64,000 nucleotides of DNA from an uncultured Eubacteriales bacterium. GTDB lineage: Bacteria; Bacillota; Clostridia; TANB77; CAG-508. Numbering within the stretch: position 1 is the first letter of the stretch; each line of letters starts with the position of its first letter. Both the position numbers and the translations under genes were made by a program. Under the pieces are notes generated by a model. That model was not told where the DNA came from and searched no databases. It saw only the letters and a program-made list of their open reading frames with translations. Below are positions 55,554 to 64,000 of the stretch, one piece after another. The stretch spans positions 62,001 through 126,000 of the forward strand of contig CABUJR010000006.1 in assembly GCA_902492015.1 (NCBI GenBank). The letters are read 5' to 3'.

Positions 55554-56511
55554 TTACATAAATAAACTTATCATATAAACAGCAAATATGGAAATTAATA
55601 TCATTCCTTTAGGTCTGGTAATAACATTTTTCTTTGGAATGTAACAAAATAACCAAATTAAAGTTGTAGATGCACTAAGCAATATTAAATTTACTATAAA
55701 TTCTTCTGATATTGTAATAGGTGCTATTATTGCTCCAATTCCCAAGATTAAGAATGAATTTAATACACTAGAGCCAATTAAGTTTCCAACTGCTATATCT
55801 GCATCATTACTTATAGAGGCTACGATAGATGTAATCAATTCTGGAAGTGCTGTCCCTATTGCTACTATTGTTAAACCTATTATTCTTTCAGTTACACCAT
55901 AAATCTGAGCAATAATTGTAGCATTGTCTACAACCAAATCTCCTCCATACTTTAATAATGCAATTCCTATTATAATATAACAAATTTGTAAAAATGTATT
56001 CTTTTTATTTGTTTGGGTATTTGGGTTTTTCTTTTCTTTTTTATATTCTTCAACAATCTTTTTTCTATCTAATAATATTGGATATAGTAAATATGCTACA
56101 AATAGGATTATTAAAACAATTCCCATTTTAAATCCAATAACACCTATTCCGAGCTCCCATTCCTAAAATAAGCAAAGTAGAAAGTAATGCTATCGGAATA
56201 TGGAACTTTCTTGTTTCATCTTCAATATGAATTGGTCTTATAATTACCATAAGACCTAAAATTAACAAGAGATTACATAAATCACTTCCAATAGAATTTC
56301 CTACAATTAAATCATTTGATCCTTGCATAGATGAATTAACAGTAATAATGAGTTCTGGCATTGAAGTACCTATTGACACAATTGTTAATCCAATTAAGAT
56401 TTCTGGAATATGAAATTTTTTTGCAATATTACTAGCGCCTCTAACCAATGCTTCAGCACCAATTATTAATATAAGCAGTCCTAAAACAATTATCAAAATA
56501 TTGAATATCAT
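55554..56511 (-). CDS. CaxA/YrbG-type sodium/calcium exchanger, +1 frame shift
   Basis: The two halves are continuous in homology. The first (56511 to about 56152) has GLLILIIGAEALVRGAS, the alpha-1 repeat core VSIGTSMPELI and GNSIGSDLCNLLLILG. The second (about 56150 to 55554) has the alpha-2 repeat IVAIGTALPELITS and GNLIGSSVLNSFLILG. The frame breaks at GCT-CGG-A (56154-56148). One skipped base joins GMG to GIGVIGF in a TM helix and gives a protein of about 318 residues, the usual length. No other defect is visible. Confidence 0.88.
56148..56154 (-). other. Frameshift site GCT-CGG-A in the exchanger gene
   Basis: On the minus strand GCT (56154-56152) and CGG (56151-56149) are codons 120 and 121. 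Frame 0 ends seven codons later. The +1 frame from GGA (56150) restores the exchanger. Confidence 0.85.
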
Positions 56512-56557
56512 TTTTTCACCCTTGTTTTTCTATTCAATTTATTCTTTTGAATATTTT

Positions 56558-57040
56558 CTATTTATTTTTGTTACTATCTGCCCATGATCTTAATTCACTT
56601 TCACTTACAGAAGCAGAGAATTTTTTTCCTTCTAGCACTGTTGCATTTGGGGCACTTGTTTTTAAATCATTAGAAGTATTACCCATACCACTTCCTCCTG
56701 ACGTAGCAAATGGTATTATAGTTTTTCCTTCCAAATTGTAGCTTTCCAAAAATGTATTTATTATTGTTGGTGCTGTGTACCACCAAATTGGAAATCCTAC
56801 ATATATTGTGTCATATTGATCTATATTATTCACTTTTTCCTTTATTGCTGGTCTTGAAGAATCATCTTTCATTTCAATAGAACTTCTACTGTTTTTATCC
56901 ATCCAATTTAAATCTGCATTTGTATATGGCTCTTCTGGTATTATTTCATATAAATCTGCTCCAATACAATTAGCCAAATTTTCTGCTAATTTTTTTGTTG
57001 TTCCAGTTGCACTAAAATATGCTACTAACTTATTACTCAT
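56558..57040 (-). CDS. Flavodoxin
   Basis: About 160 residues from the ATG at 57040, which follows AGGAGGGAC. The FMN phosphate-binding loop is YFSATGTTKK (residues about 7-16). YVGFPIWWYTAPTIINTFLES and PFATSGGSGMGNT are flavodoxin_4-type segments. It is a small redox carrier or FMN-reductase-like protein. An inverted repeat upstream overlaps its probable -35 region. Confidence 0.88.
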   Translation of the reverse strand: MSNKLVAYFSATGTTKKLAENLANCIGADLYEIIPEEPYTNADLNWMDKNSRSSIEMKDDSSRPAIKEKVNNIDQYDTIYVGFPIWWYTAPTIINTFLESYNLEGKTIIPFATSGGSGMGNTSNDLKTSAPNATVLEGKKFSASVSESELRSWADSNKNK

Positions 57041-57074
57041 GATTGTCCCTCCTAAAATTTGTAATATAGTTTTC

Positions 57075-57128
57075 AGCATTTGACATCCAAAATTTCATTT
57101 TTCACTGTCAAATGGATGTCAAAATGCT
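57075..57128 (-). promoter_or_regulatory. Large inverted repeat upstream of the flavodoxin gene
   Basis: AGCATTTGACATCCA (57075-57089) and TGGATGTCAAAATGCT (57113-57128) are inverted repeats differing by one T. The ATTTGACA octamer occurs a third time at 57106-57113 (as TGTCAAAT). It is probably an operator for a dimeric regulator. Confidence 0.5.
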
Positions 57129-57277
57129 ATTTTTACTATATTTTTTATATTTATATATCACTTGAAAATAATAAATTATACTTCCTCAATATAACATGTC
57201 AGTTGTTTTTTGTCAAATCGATATTATAATAGGATATTCTGTAATAATCTTCAAATTTCCTATAATATCAAAAGAAT

Positions 57278-58468
57278 TTACATAGCATTATTAATTATTT
57301 GATTAATTAAATCTTTATTAGATTCATACTCTTCTTCATATTTTTTGGGATTTAATACCATAATAATTAAATTTTCATTTTCAAATTTTTCTAAATATTG
57401 TGTTTCTTCTATATTAAATGTGCATATATCATTTCCTAATATGCAATAATAATAAATATTATAATCTAAAATTATACATTTATCACCCGATATTAGAGCA
57501 TTTAATTTTTGAGATATTTCATTGTTGGAATTATCATTAATTATTAAATAACCATCATTATTTATTTTATATTCAGAATTAGTTGTATTATTTATTAAAT
57601 TTAATATTTTTTCTCTTCCTTTCTCCGAAATATATATACCATTTTTTATTACAATTTGATTAATGGTATTATTAACTTCTTCTTCATTATATTGAGTTTC
57701 AAATTCCCCTACACAATTTAAAATACCATACATAATACTTTTCATTTTCTCATCTAGTTCTCTTTTTCTCATTTCAATATCTATAGTTTCTGTTGCTATT
57801 TGTGTTGCTTCTGTAGTTGATTGTGATTGATCCTTTAAATTTGTCGAATTCTCATTATATTCTGATAAGCTATCTTTTTCATCATTTAATATAGAATACA
57901 TAATTAAACTAAATGCAATTATTGTTACTAATATGCTTATTATTATCATATTTCTTCTGTGTTCAATTTTATTGTTTTCTATATTTACAATATTTAAATA
58001 TCCTATAAAAATAAGTATTAAACTTATAATTAAAAATTTTATAATACTACTAATAGTTCCTAACATATCAACGTTCCTAGTTATGGTTCCTAATGTATTG
58101 TATTCATATTCTTTTTCAAATTTATGCATTTTTATAATACATATATAATTATTATTATCGTATTCTTTTCTAGCTTTAAGTGTCATTTCAGGAGAGTAAA
58201 AATATTCACTATAATTTAATTTATTCTTTTCATATTCTTCTTTAGATATTTTAAATATTAATTCTCTATAGCCATCAGGTATTTGATGCTCACTTATTAA
58301 TTCCAAACTGTTAGTATATGCTTTATCTAATTCTAACCAATTTACAATTTGTTCTTTCGTAGGCTCAGAAATAAATTTAAGATTATTTTGATAGTACCAA
58401 TAATCTAATAATAAAGTAAAGATAATACTAATGATAGCAATAATATTAGGAACAATAATTCTTTTCAT
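57278..58468 (-). CDS. Membrane protein with duplicated N-terminal half and a GIYIS/NNDGYL domain
   Basis: 396 residues. Residues 1-190 repeat the 233-residue protein at 51343 (same TM pattern, near-identical DNA). After a polar linker (about 200-235) comes a domain (about 240-396) with GIYISEKGREKILNLIN and YKINNDGYLIIND. A similar arrangement (GIWI, then YKINNDGFLVED or SDGYLICDN) occurs twice in the N-terminal part of the 1466-residue surface protein two genes upstream. Function is unknown. It is the last of three genes transcribed from 63.6 kb. Confidence 0.65.
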   Translation of the reverse strand: MKRIIVPNIIAIISIIFTLLLDYWYYQNNLKFISEPTKEQIVNWLELDKAYTNSLELISEHQIPDGYRELIFKISKEEYEKNKLNYSEYFYSPEMTLKARKEYDNNNYICIIKMHKFEKEYEYNTLGTITRNVDMLGTISSIIKFLIISLILIFIGYLNIVNIENNKIEHRRNMIIISILVTIIAFSLIMYSILNDEKDSLSEYNENSTNLKDQSQSTTEATQIATETIDIEMRKRELDEKMKSIMYGILNCVGEFETQYNEEEVNNTINQIVIKNGIYISEKGREKILNLINNTTNSEYKINNDGYLIINDNSNNEISQKLNALISGDKCIILDYNIYYYCILGNDICTFNIEETQYLEKFENENLIIMVLNPKKYEEEYESNKDLINQIINNAM

Positions 58469-58504
58469 CTTTTCTCCTATTCTATGTTTAATTTATAATA
58501 ATAT

Positions 58505-59227
58505 TTATAAATTATTCACATTATAATTTTCTTTTATCAATTCCATATATAAATTTTTTATTTCAAAATATTTTGCTGAAAGATCTTCTAAGTATTTTAG
58601 TTTTTCTTCTTCAGAAGGATTTTCATTTTCTTCAAATTTATTCTGAATAGTTGTATATTCAGTCATTTTTTGTTGCAACTCTTTATTATTAATTGATAAT
58701 TTGTTACTTGTTATTTCATCTTGTATTTTATTTTCTAATTCTGACTTATAAGAGATATTTGTAAGATAAGTTTCTATTTCTTTTTTTAATATCTCTTTAT
58801 CTTCTCCACTGTTAGCATACTTCAAAACTTCTTCAGAATTAGATAACCCTTTGATTTCCTTAGTATCTTCATCTGAAAGTTGAATTCCCATGTTTCTAGC
58901 TTCTGTTGCATATATTGTATATTCTATAGCTTTTTCTTTAGATTCATTCGTATTTTCTATCATTCCTATAGTATCTATATATGACTGTGTAATTTCTATT
59001 TCATTTCCTTTACTATCATTTATCTTTATAACTACATTATTAGTTGAATTTTTTTCTAAATGCTCTGCTAATTCCTGTATCTGTTTTTCACTTTCATTTA
59101 ATTGCTCTATAGATTTTTCTTCTGTTGATAATTCATTACTGTTAAAATGTGCTCTATAAATAGCTATTAGTATCATTATTATACATAAGATTATTATTAT
59201 AATTATTAATAGTTTCTTTTTTTTCAT
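58505..59227 (-). CDS. Membrane-anchored SurA-N-like protein
   Basis: 240 residues. One N-terminal hydrophobic helix (about 5-24) has no lipobox Cys in a cleavable position. Then come a coiled, charged segment and a helical domain with GNEIEITQSYIDTIG and EYTIYATEARNMGIQLSDED, similar in pattern to the N-terminal chaperone domain of SurA/PrsA proteins. No PPIase domain follows. It lies 20 bases downstream of the 1466-residue surface protein, suggesting help with its folding or secretion. Confidence 0.6.
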   Translation of the reverse strand: MKKKKLLIIIIIILCIIMILIAIYRAHFNSNELSTEEKSIEQLNESEKQIQELAEHLEKNSTNNVVIKINDSKGNEIEITQSYIDTIGMIENTNESKEKAIEYTIYATEARNMGIQLSDEDTKEIKGLSNSEEVLKYANSGEDKEILKKEIETYLTNISYKSELENKIQDEITSNKLSINNKELQQKMTEYTTIQNKFEENENPSEEEKLKYLEDLSAKYFEIKNLYMELIKENYNVNNL

Positions 59228-59247
59228 ATATATCCCTTTCTTGATAA

Positions 59248-62200
59248 TTAAAAATATAATTCAAATCCTTTGTCATATCCTTCAATATAATAAAATCTTG
59301 CCATACCTGCATAATGTAAATCTGAGAAAGCACTTGTTGCTAAATCTTCTTCATCAAAATTCCCACCTTTTTGAAAAGCATCTATTATATCACTTAAATC
59401 TTCTATTTTATCAAAATCATAATAATCTCTTACATAGCATTTTCCAACAGCTACATATCCGTTTCCTGACTTATAGCAACTTCCTTCTACGCTAAAATGA
59501 TAACCTCCAAATAATCCAAACCAATCAAGATTTTTTTTTGGCAATGTTACTTCTACTGTATTTACCATGCTAAAATCTGCTGCTTTATCAACTGTTAAAA
59601 GATTTTTAATTGCTGTTTTTGTATGTTCTAAATATTTCTCTCTTATCTCTTTTTGACCTTGACTAATAGAAAATATTTCTTCAGCATCGGTTATAATATG
59701 TGTTCCACCTTTTTTAGAAAGAAAATGTACTATTCCCTTAGAAGCATGTGGGAATGGAATATTACATAATATAGCCAACTCTTGTAAAAATCTTTCTGAA
59801 CTGCTTAATGAGCTTGCATTAATAATTTTATCTGTGGCAGACATTGTATTATACTTTGAATCTCGTAAAGCATATTCATCTTGTTTTGAAAGTCGAGCTC
59901 GTGTTATTCCTAATTTAAATACTGCAGTTGTGTCTTCGATTGCAAATTCTTTGGGACCGTATGGATTATCATAAGTAATATAATTTTCAGACATCTCTTT
60001 ATATGTTGCATAAATACTGGTATTATTAAATTCCATTGCATTCCATGTAGCGTCATTTACTGATACATATCCTGTTATTGCTAATTCATTTATTCGTTGA
60101 AATTCTTTAATTGTTAAATATAATTCATCTGTATAAGTTCCATTTATATCTTCATTATAATTATTTATTTTATTATATTTACAATATGCTTTTACAGCTT
60201 TAACTTGCTCTTCAGAAAGTGTATTTTCATCATCTACAGTAAGCAACGTTAGATAATTAGTAGCAACATAGCCTTCTTTTCCATCATTTAATCTAACTTT
60301 ATCCCATGTATATCCATTATTTGTTGCAACATTTTTTCTTATTCTCGTTATAATAGTACCACCTAAAATACTAGAAACTATTGAATAAGATGTACCAGGA
60401 CCACTCCTAACATTTAGATTTCCTGTTGTATTTACTTTTACTCTTTCATCTACTTCTGTTCCTCCTTCTGTTTCATCAACAGGTACACCATTTAGCATAT
60501 TTCTAATTGCATTAGTTAATTTTCCTGAAAAATCTCTATTAGTAATATCTGCTGCCGAGCTAGGCATTGGTAATTCTACTAGACATGATTTAGCACCTAT
60601 TGATTTTCCCCATGTTTCAAGGTAGCCACTTCCATAAGTAGAAGAATGTCCAAAATTAAATTGATCGCCGAAATATTGTGCTATACTTGAATCTCCGTAT
60701 GTTTGATTTAGCCAACCATGTATATCTAAAATCATTTTTTGCTGATTTCCAATGTTATTACTTATAAAGTTTTTTAAAGCCTGTGCTTCTGGTGCACCCA
60801 ATGAATTTGGTCCAGTATAATTTCTTGAAGTATAATATGGTTTAAAATTAGCTGGCCAGCATCTATTCATATCGATTCCAGTAGTAACAGTACATCTACC
60901 TGGTCCGTTATTTGTATAACCTGATAAAACTCCATCAGGATTAGCATAAGGAATAACATACAAGGTCCAATTATTATTAATGCCTGTTGAAGATAAATTA
61001 CTCATTACTCTATTCACAATATTTATTAATTCGACACCATCATAAGCCCATGCATCTTCCCAACCATGTTGTTCAAATACTGCAAATGCAACATTATCTC
61101 CATCACCAATTTTATAATATTTTAAATCTATTCCATTTCCACTCTTTCCATAAACACCTGGAGTAAAATTAGAATAAGCAGGTATATTAGGTAAACTTGG
61201 AGGATTTGCACCAGTTAAAGAACTTTCTAATACATAACCTCTTTTGGCACCATTTGTTGTACTATACTCTACATAAGCATATCCCCTTTCACTACCAAAG
61301 AATGATACTACTTCTTGATTAAATACAGTACCAATATTAGCATTATTATTATTTGGTCCTCCATATACAGTTAGTTGTTGTGTAGCTTGTCTTAATCCTT
61401 GATTTGTTGCTAAATCATTATACATTCCAGGATGGTTATAGTTATATAATTTTGAATAAGACATATATCCTCTTTTTCTTCCACTAGGAGTATTATATTC
61501 AACAAAAGCCCAATCATTTCCTGTATTTTTAGCTAAAACTGTAACGAATTCATTATAATAAGCTCCACCTAATTTTACAAAGCTATTATCTGGACCTGCA
61601 TAAGCTGAATTTGTATCTATGACTCTCGCTACACTCGTTGGATATGATGCACTCTCCAACTGATCTGTATAAACATAGCCTCTTTTTGTACCACTTGATG
61701 TACTAAATTCAATGTATGATATTCCATAACCTTTATTGGAGTCAGAATATCCATAATCATATAATACAGTTACTCCTTCTCCTTGATAAACACTTCCAAC
61801 TTTCACATATATAGCACTATCGTCGACACTCATTACTTCTAATCCTTGTTTAGGGTATTTTTGCTCTCCTGTCATTTGTTCTTCATGCACAGAATATCCG
61901 TTGTTATTTACAGTTGATACTGGTACAAAACCGGATTTTTGTTGTGAGTTTCCTGTAACCATATATTGTATATGATACCAACCAGCTTGTTGTCCTAGTA
62001 AATATACCATTTCTCCATTACTTACACTACCAACTTTAAAGTAGTTACTTGAATCTGGTCCTGCATATACATTTTGTGCTGATTTCATATTTCCAGGTTT
62101 ACTTGTATCTGATCTTGTTTTAGGATTTTTATTAAATGATAACTCTCCTGTTATTACTTTTTCCTGTACATTTTCTAATGATTTTACAAAATAATCAGAT

Positions 62201-63648
62201 AAAGCTAAATCATAATTATAATTATTATAACTATTGCTATTTAATAAAATAATTCTATTTTCATCATTTGAAAAAGTCTTTACATATTCTTCCTCTGTCA
62301 AATTAGTTTCAATTATGTTTTTATTATCATCATATTGTAAAAAAGTATTTGTTATATCTATTAATATTACTTTATCTTCGTTTATTAATTTTTTATATTC
62401 TATATCAAATTCTGTTTCGCTTTTTTCAAGTATATCTAAATTTGGATTTTCTTTCATTATGTTGTCACAAATTAAATATCCGTCGCTATCACAAGAATAT
62501 GTATAAATTGTATGTGCATTTAAAAATCCCAAAAAACTATTTCTTGAATTTTCACTAATCCAAATTCCGTTTTTATTAAAATTATTCTCTAATGTAAAAT
62601 TAATACTATCATTATTATTATTATTTGTCAAAATCATTTTTATTAATAGTTCAAATTCTTCTTTACTAACTCTATCATCAAATATATTGTTTTTCTCTAT
62701 TACTTCTATATTATCTTCACTTACTACATTTTCTTCTATTATAGTATTAGAATTTTCATTCGCTATATTTTCTTCTATTATCTCTTCTTGATTAATAACC
62801 TCTTCTTTATTATCAATAATTTCCTTGTATGTTCCACTATTATCTATAAATTCAGTATTTTCTTTAAAATTTTTAAAATTTTCATCCTCATTATAATATA
62901 CTTCTAATAAATTATTTAACAATAAAGATATTGTATCTGTGTTGTTATTTTCATTATAAATATTTGAATTCAATATAATTATATCATTACTATTTATATC
63001 CTCTTCATTTTCTTTAAATAATAATGTATATTCATCATCTTCTATTTTTATATCAATGATTTCATTATCGATTTCATTTAATTGTTTATATTTATCACTA
63101 ATTGTTATTACTATAAGTTTTTTTGAATCAATTAATTCATCTATTTTTTCAGTATAAAAATTTAATTCATCTGTTTTTTCTATTTCTGATTTTAAAGTTT
63201 CAGTATCTTCCACTAAAAAACCATCGTTATTTATTTTATAATTTTTATTGCTTAAGGCATTTATTAATACTATAAAATAATTTCGTGCTTCTTCTTGAAT
63301 CCATATTCCTTCTTGTTCTAACAAATCTATGTTTGTGTTATAAACGATATCAATATTGAAATTATCCTCAGAGTTATTTAGTATTCCTGACAACATAATT
63401 TTAAAGTTTTCTTCATTTAGATTGCTTGCTTCTTTTACTGTAGTATCTTCTATAGTATTATTCGTTGTATTTTTTTCTATTAAATTTTCTTTTATTGAGT
63501 CATCTGTTTTGATATTGTTTGTTATGTTATTAACTTTTAATGCACTTTCATCTGTTTGCGTTGCTGCCTGAACTGTAGGTAATAAAGTAAATAGACAAAA
63601 TAAAATTATTATCATAAATGATATTAATTTCATAAATAAATTTCTCAA
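59248..63648 (-). CDS. 1466-residue secreted SH3/M14 carboxypeptidase surface protein
   Basis: Signal peptide (about 1-28) ending near VQAA, then two copies of a GIWI/NNDG-type domain (about 80-290 and 330-510) and four bacterial SH3-like repeats (about 520-795; SGFVP, KRGYV endings). A zinc M14-type carboxypeptidase (about 815-1050) has HGWED (His and Glu ligands, about 857), NPDGV, DMNRCW, DIHGW (about 975) and catalytic Glu in VELP (about 1023). A fifth SH3 domain (LNVRSGPGTSYS, about 1070-1130), a peptidoglycan-binding-like helical domain (about 1145-1205) and an unassigned C-terminal domain (about 1230-1466) with HYAGMARFYYIEGYD near the end follow. It probably trims wall peptides. It starts a three-gene unit. 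Confidence 0.85.
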   Translation of the reverse strand: MRNLFMKLISFMIIILFCLFTLLPTVQAATQTDESALKVNNITNNIKTDDSIKENLIEKNTTNNTIEDTTVKEASNLNEENFKIMLSGILNNSEDNFNIDIVYNTNIDLLEQEGIWIQEEARNYFIVLINALSNKNYKINNDGFLVEDTETLKSEIEKTDELNFYTEKIDELIDSKKLIVITISDKYKQLNEIDNEIIDIKIEDDEYTLLFKENEEDINSNDIIILNSNIYNENNNTDTISLLLNNLLEVYYNEDENFKNFKENTEFIDNSGTYKEIIDNKEEVINQEEIIEENIANENSNTIIEENVVSEDNIEVIEKNNIFDDRVSKEEFELLIKMILTNNNNNDSINFTLENNFNKNGIWISENSRNSFLGFLNAHTIYTYSCDSDGYLICDNIMKENPNLDILEKSETEFDIEYKKLINEDKVILIDITNTFLQYDDNKNIIETNLTEEEYVKTFSNDENRIILLNSNSYNNYNYDLALSDYFVKSLENVQEKVITGELSFNKNPKTRSDTSKPGNMKSAQNVYAGPDSSNYFKVGSVSNGEMVYLLGQQAGWYHIQYMVTGNSQQKSGFVPVSTVNNNGYSVHEEQMTGEQKYPKQGLEVMSVDDSAIYVKVGSVYQGEGVTVLYDYGYSDSNKGYGISYIEFSTSSGTKRGYVYTDQLESASYPTSVARVIDTNSAYAGPDNSFVKLGGAYYNEFVTVLAKNTGNDWAFVEYNTPSGRKRGYMSYSKLYNYNHPGMYNDLATNQGLRQATQQLTVYGGPNNNNANIGTVFNQEVVSFFGSERGYAYVEYSTTNGAKRGYVLESSLTGANPPSLPNIPAYSNFTPGVYGKSGNGIDLKYYKIGDGDNVAFAVFEQHGWEDAWAYDGVELINIVNRVMSNLSSTGINNNWTLYVIPYANPDGVLSGYTNNGPGRCTVTTGIDMNRCWPANFKPYYTSRNYTGPNSLGAPEAQALKNFISNNIGNQQKMILDIHGWLNQTYGDSSIAQYFGDQFNFGHSSTYGSGYLETWGKSIGAKSCLVELPMPSSAADITNRDFSGKLTNAIRNMLNGVPVDETEGGTEVDERVKVNTTGNLNVRSGPGTSYSIVSSILGGTIITRIRKNVATNNGYTWDKVRLNDGKEGYVATNYLTLLTVDDENTLSEEQVKAVKAYCKYNKINNYNEDINGTYTDELYLTIKEFQRINELAITGYVSVNDATWNAMEFNNTSIYATYKEMSENYITYDNPYGPKEFAIEDTTAVFKLGITRARLSKQDEYALRDSKYNTMSATDKIINASSLSSSERFLQELAILCNIPFPHASKGIVHFLSKKGGTHIITDAEEIFSISQGQKEIREKYLEHTKTAIKNLLTVDKAADFSMVNTVEVTLPKKNLDWFGLFGGYHFSVEGSCYKSGNGYVAVGKCYVRDYYDFDKIEDLSDIIDAFQKGGNFDEEDLATSAFSDLHYAGMARFYYIEGYDKGFELYF

Positions 63649-63829
63649 TTCTATTCCCCCTTCTTTAATTTAATTTATTTTAACCTCCTTTCTCAAGCGC
63701 TAAACATCATAAATGAAATAAATCTTAATTTAAAAATATCATAAAATACTAATATATTTACAAAAAGTGTAAAAAGTTCCTTTTTTTACATTTTTTTAAC
63801 TTTTTTATTCAAAAATTCTTTTTATGTAG

Positions 63830-63835
63830 TATAAT
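63830..63835 (+). promoter_or_regulatory. -10 element of the divergent response-regulator gene
   Basis: A perfect TATAAT, 20 bases before the start codon, with a weak TTCAAA at -35 spacing. The 200-base region shared with the divergent surface-protein gene also contains an AAAAAGTGTAAAAAG / CTTTTTTTACATTTTTT imperfect inverted repeat (about 63764-63798). Confidence 0.4.
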
Positions 63836-63854
63836 GGTAACAAAGGAGATTAGT

Positions 63855-64000
63855 ATGTTTAATTTATTAATTGTAGAAGACGATTTTGTTCAAGCTCAAC
63901 ATATGGTTAATAGCATTTGTAAAACACTTTCCAATGTGAGACTGTATAATATCATTTCCACTGCAAAAGAATGTATAGATATACTAAAAGATGAACCTAA
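63855..64000 (+). CDS. Response regulator receiver domain, cut by the window edge
   Basis: At least 48 residues are inside the window. LLIVEDDFVQAQHMV has the acidic pocket of a receiver domain, and CIDILKDEP follows helix 2. The phospho-acceptor Asp and the output domain lie beyond the end. AAAGGAG precedes the ATG. It diverges from the 1466-residue surface protein and may regulate that locus. Confidence 0.75.
   Translation, partial: MFNLLIVEDDFVQAQHMVNSICKTLSNVRLYNIISTAKECIDILKDEP

Noticed and set aside
55543..55572. dif-like 28-mer on the minus strand (TTATATGATAA, six bases, TTATGTAAAAA)
   Set aside because: It overlaps the last codons of the exchanger gene, lies 19 kb from the coding-direction switch, and matches the Firmicute consensus only in the inner bases. 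Likely chance in AT-rich DNA.
1..64000. CRISPR arrays, rRNA or tRNA genes, insertion sequences
   Set aside because: I saw no regularly spaced identical repeats with unique spacers, no GC-rich stable RNA segments with CCA-type or T-loop (GGTTCAA) cores, and no transposase-like frames.

Overview
The window looks like a chromosome segment from a very AT-rich (about a quarter G+C by eye), spore-forming, monoderm Firmicute of the class Clostridia. The evidence is the rimP-nusA-rnpM-rplGA-infB-rbfA-nrnA operon, the sporulation genes yabP, yabQ and dpaB, an XRE-regulated accessory region, strong AGGAGG-type ribosome binding sites with several TTG/GTG starts, and A/T-ending codons nearly everywhere. 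I cannot name the species. The composition and gene mix fit uncultured gut Clostridia.

Layout. 0-8.5 kb: a GLUG-repeat surface protein, then the translation/transcription operon. 8.6-16.5 kb: a membrane-anchored protein, a two-component system, a CmpB-type membrane protein, a FlaR-like P-loop kinase and a Wzx-like flippase. 15.9-19 kb: NAD synthesis (nadD, nadE, and pncB convergent to them). 19-26.3 kb: a phosphodiester glycosidase, a VanW protein, TrmB and a Gld-type ABC exporter. 26.8-29.6 kb: an unusual GNAT plus GshF-like ATP-grasp pair. 29.7-35 kb: dpaB, an acyl-ACP thioesterase, PAP2, DinB, a Xer recombinase and a GNAT. 35.0-36.5 kb: an extremely AT-rich gene desert where coding direction flips from + to -. 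36.5-38.4 kb: an ftsH gene of foreign composition. 38.6-50.1 kb: a heterodimeric ABC exporter, rho, the divIC-yabQ-yabP cluster, lysC, a tyrosine phosphoregulation/chain-length trio (cpsB, cpsD, wzz) and prfB. 50.3-63.7 kb: an accessory region of small, paralogous or multidomain envelope proteins, ending at a divergent response regulator cut by the window edge.

The main observation is that the only three genes with a broken reading frame (infB, a vanW-family gene and a calcium/sodium exchanger) are all broken at the same heptamer, GCT-CGG-A. In each, a +1 shift at the CGG codon restores a full-length, conserved protein. By manual scan no other gene of native composition has an in-frame CGG codon. 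The only other in-frame CGGs lie in the two genes of foreign composition. This suggests either a CGG codon that is unassigned or poorly read and is bypassed by +1 frameshifting, as in Ty1/Ty3-type sites, or a motif-specific sequencing artefact. infB is essential, so simple gene death is unlikely for it. By contrast prfB, the classical bacterial +1 frameshift gene, reads straight through here.
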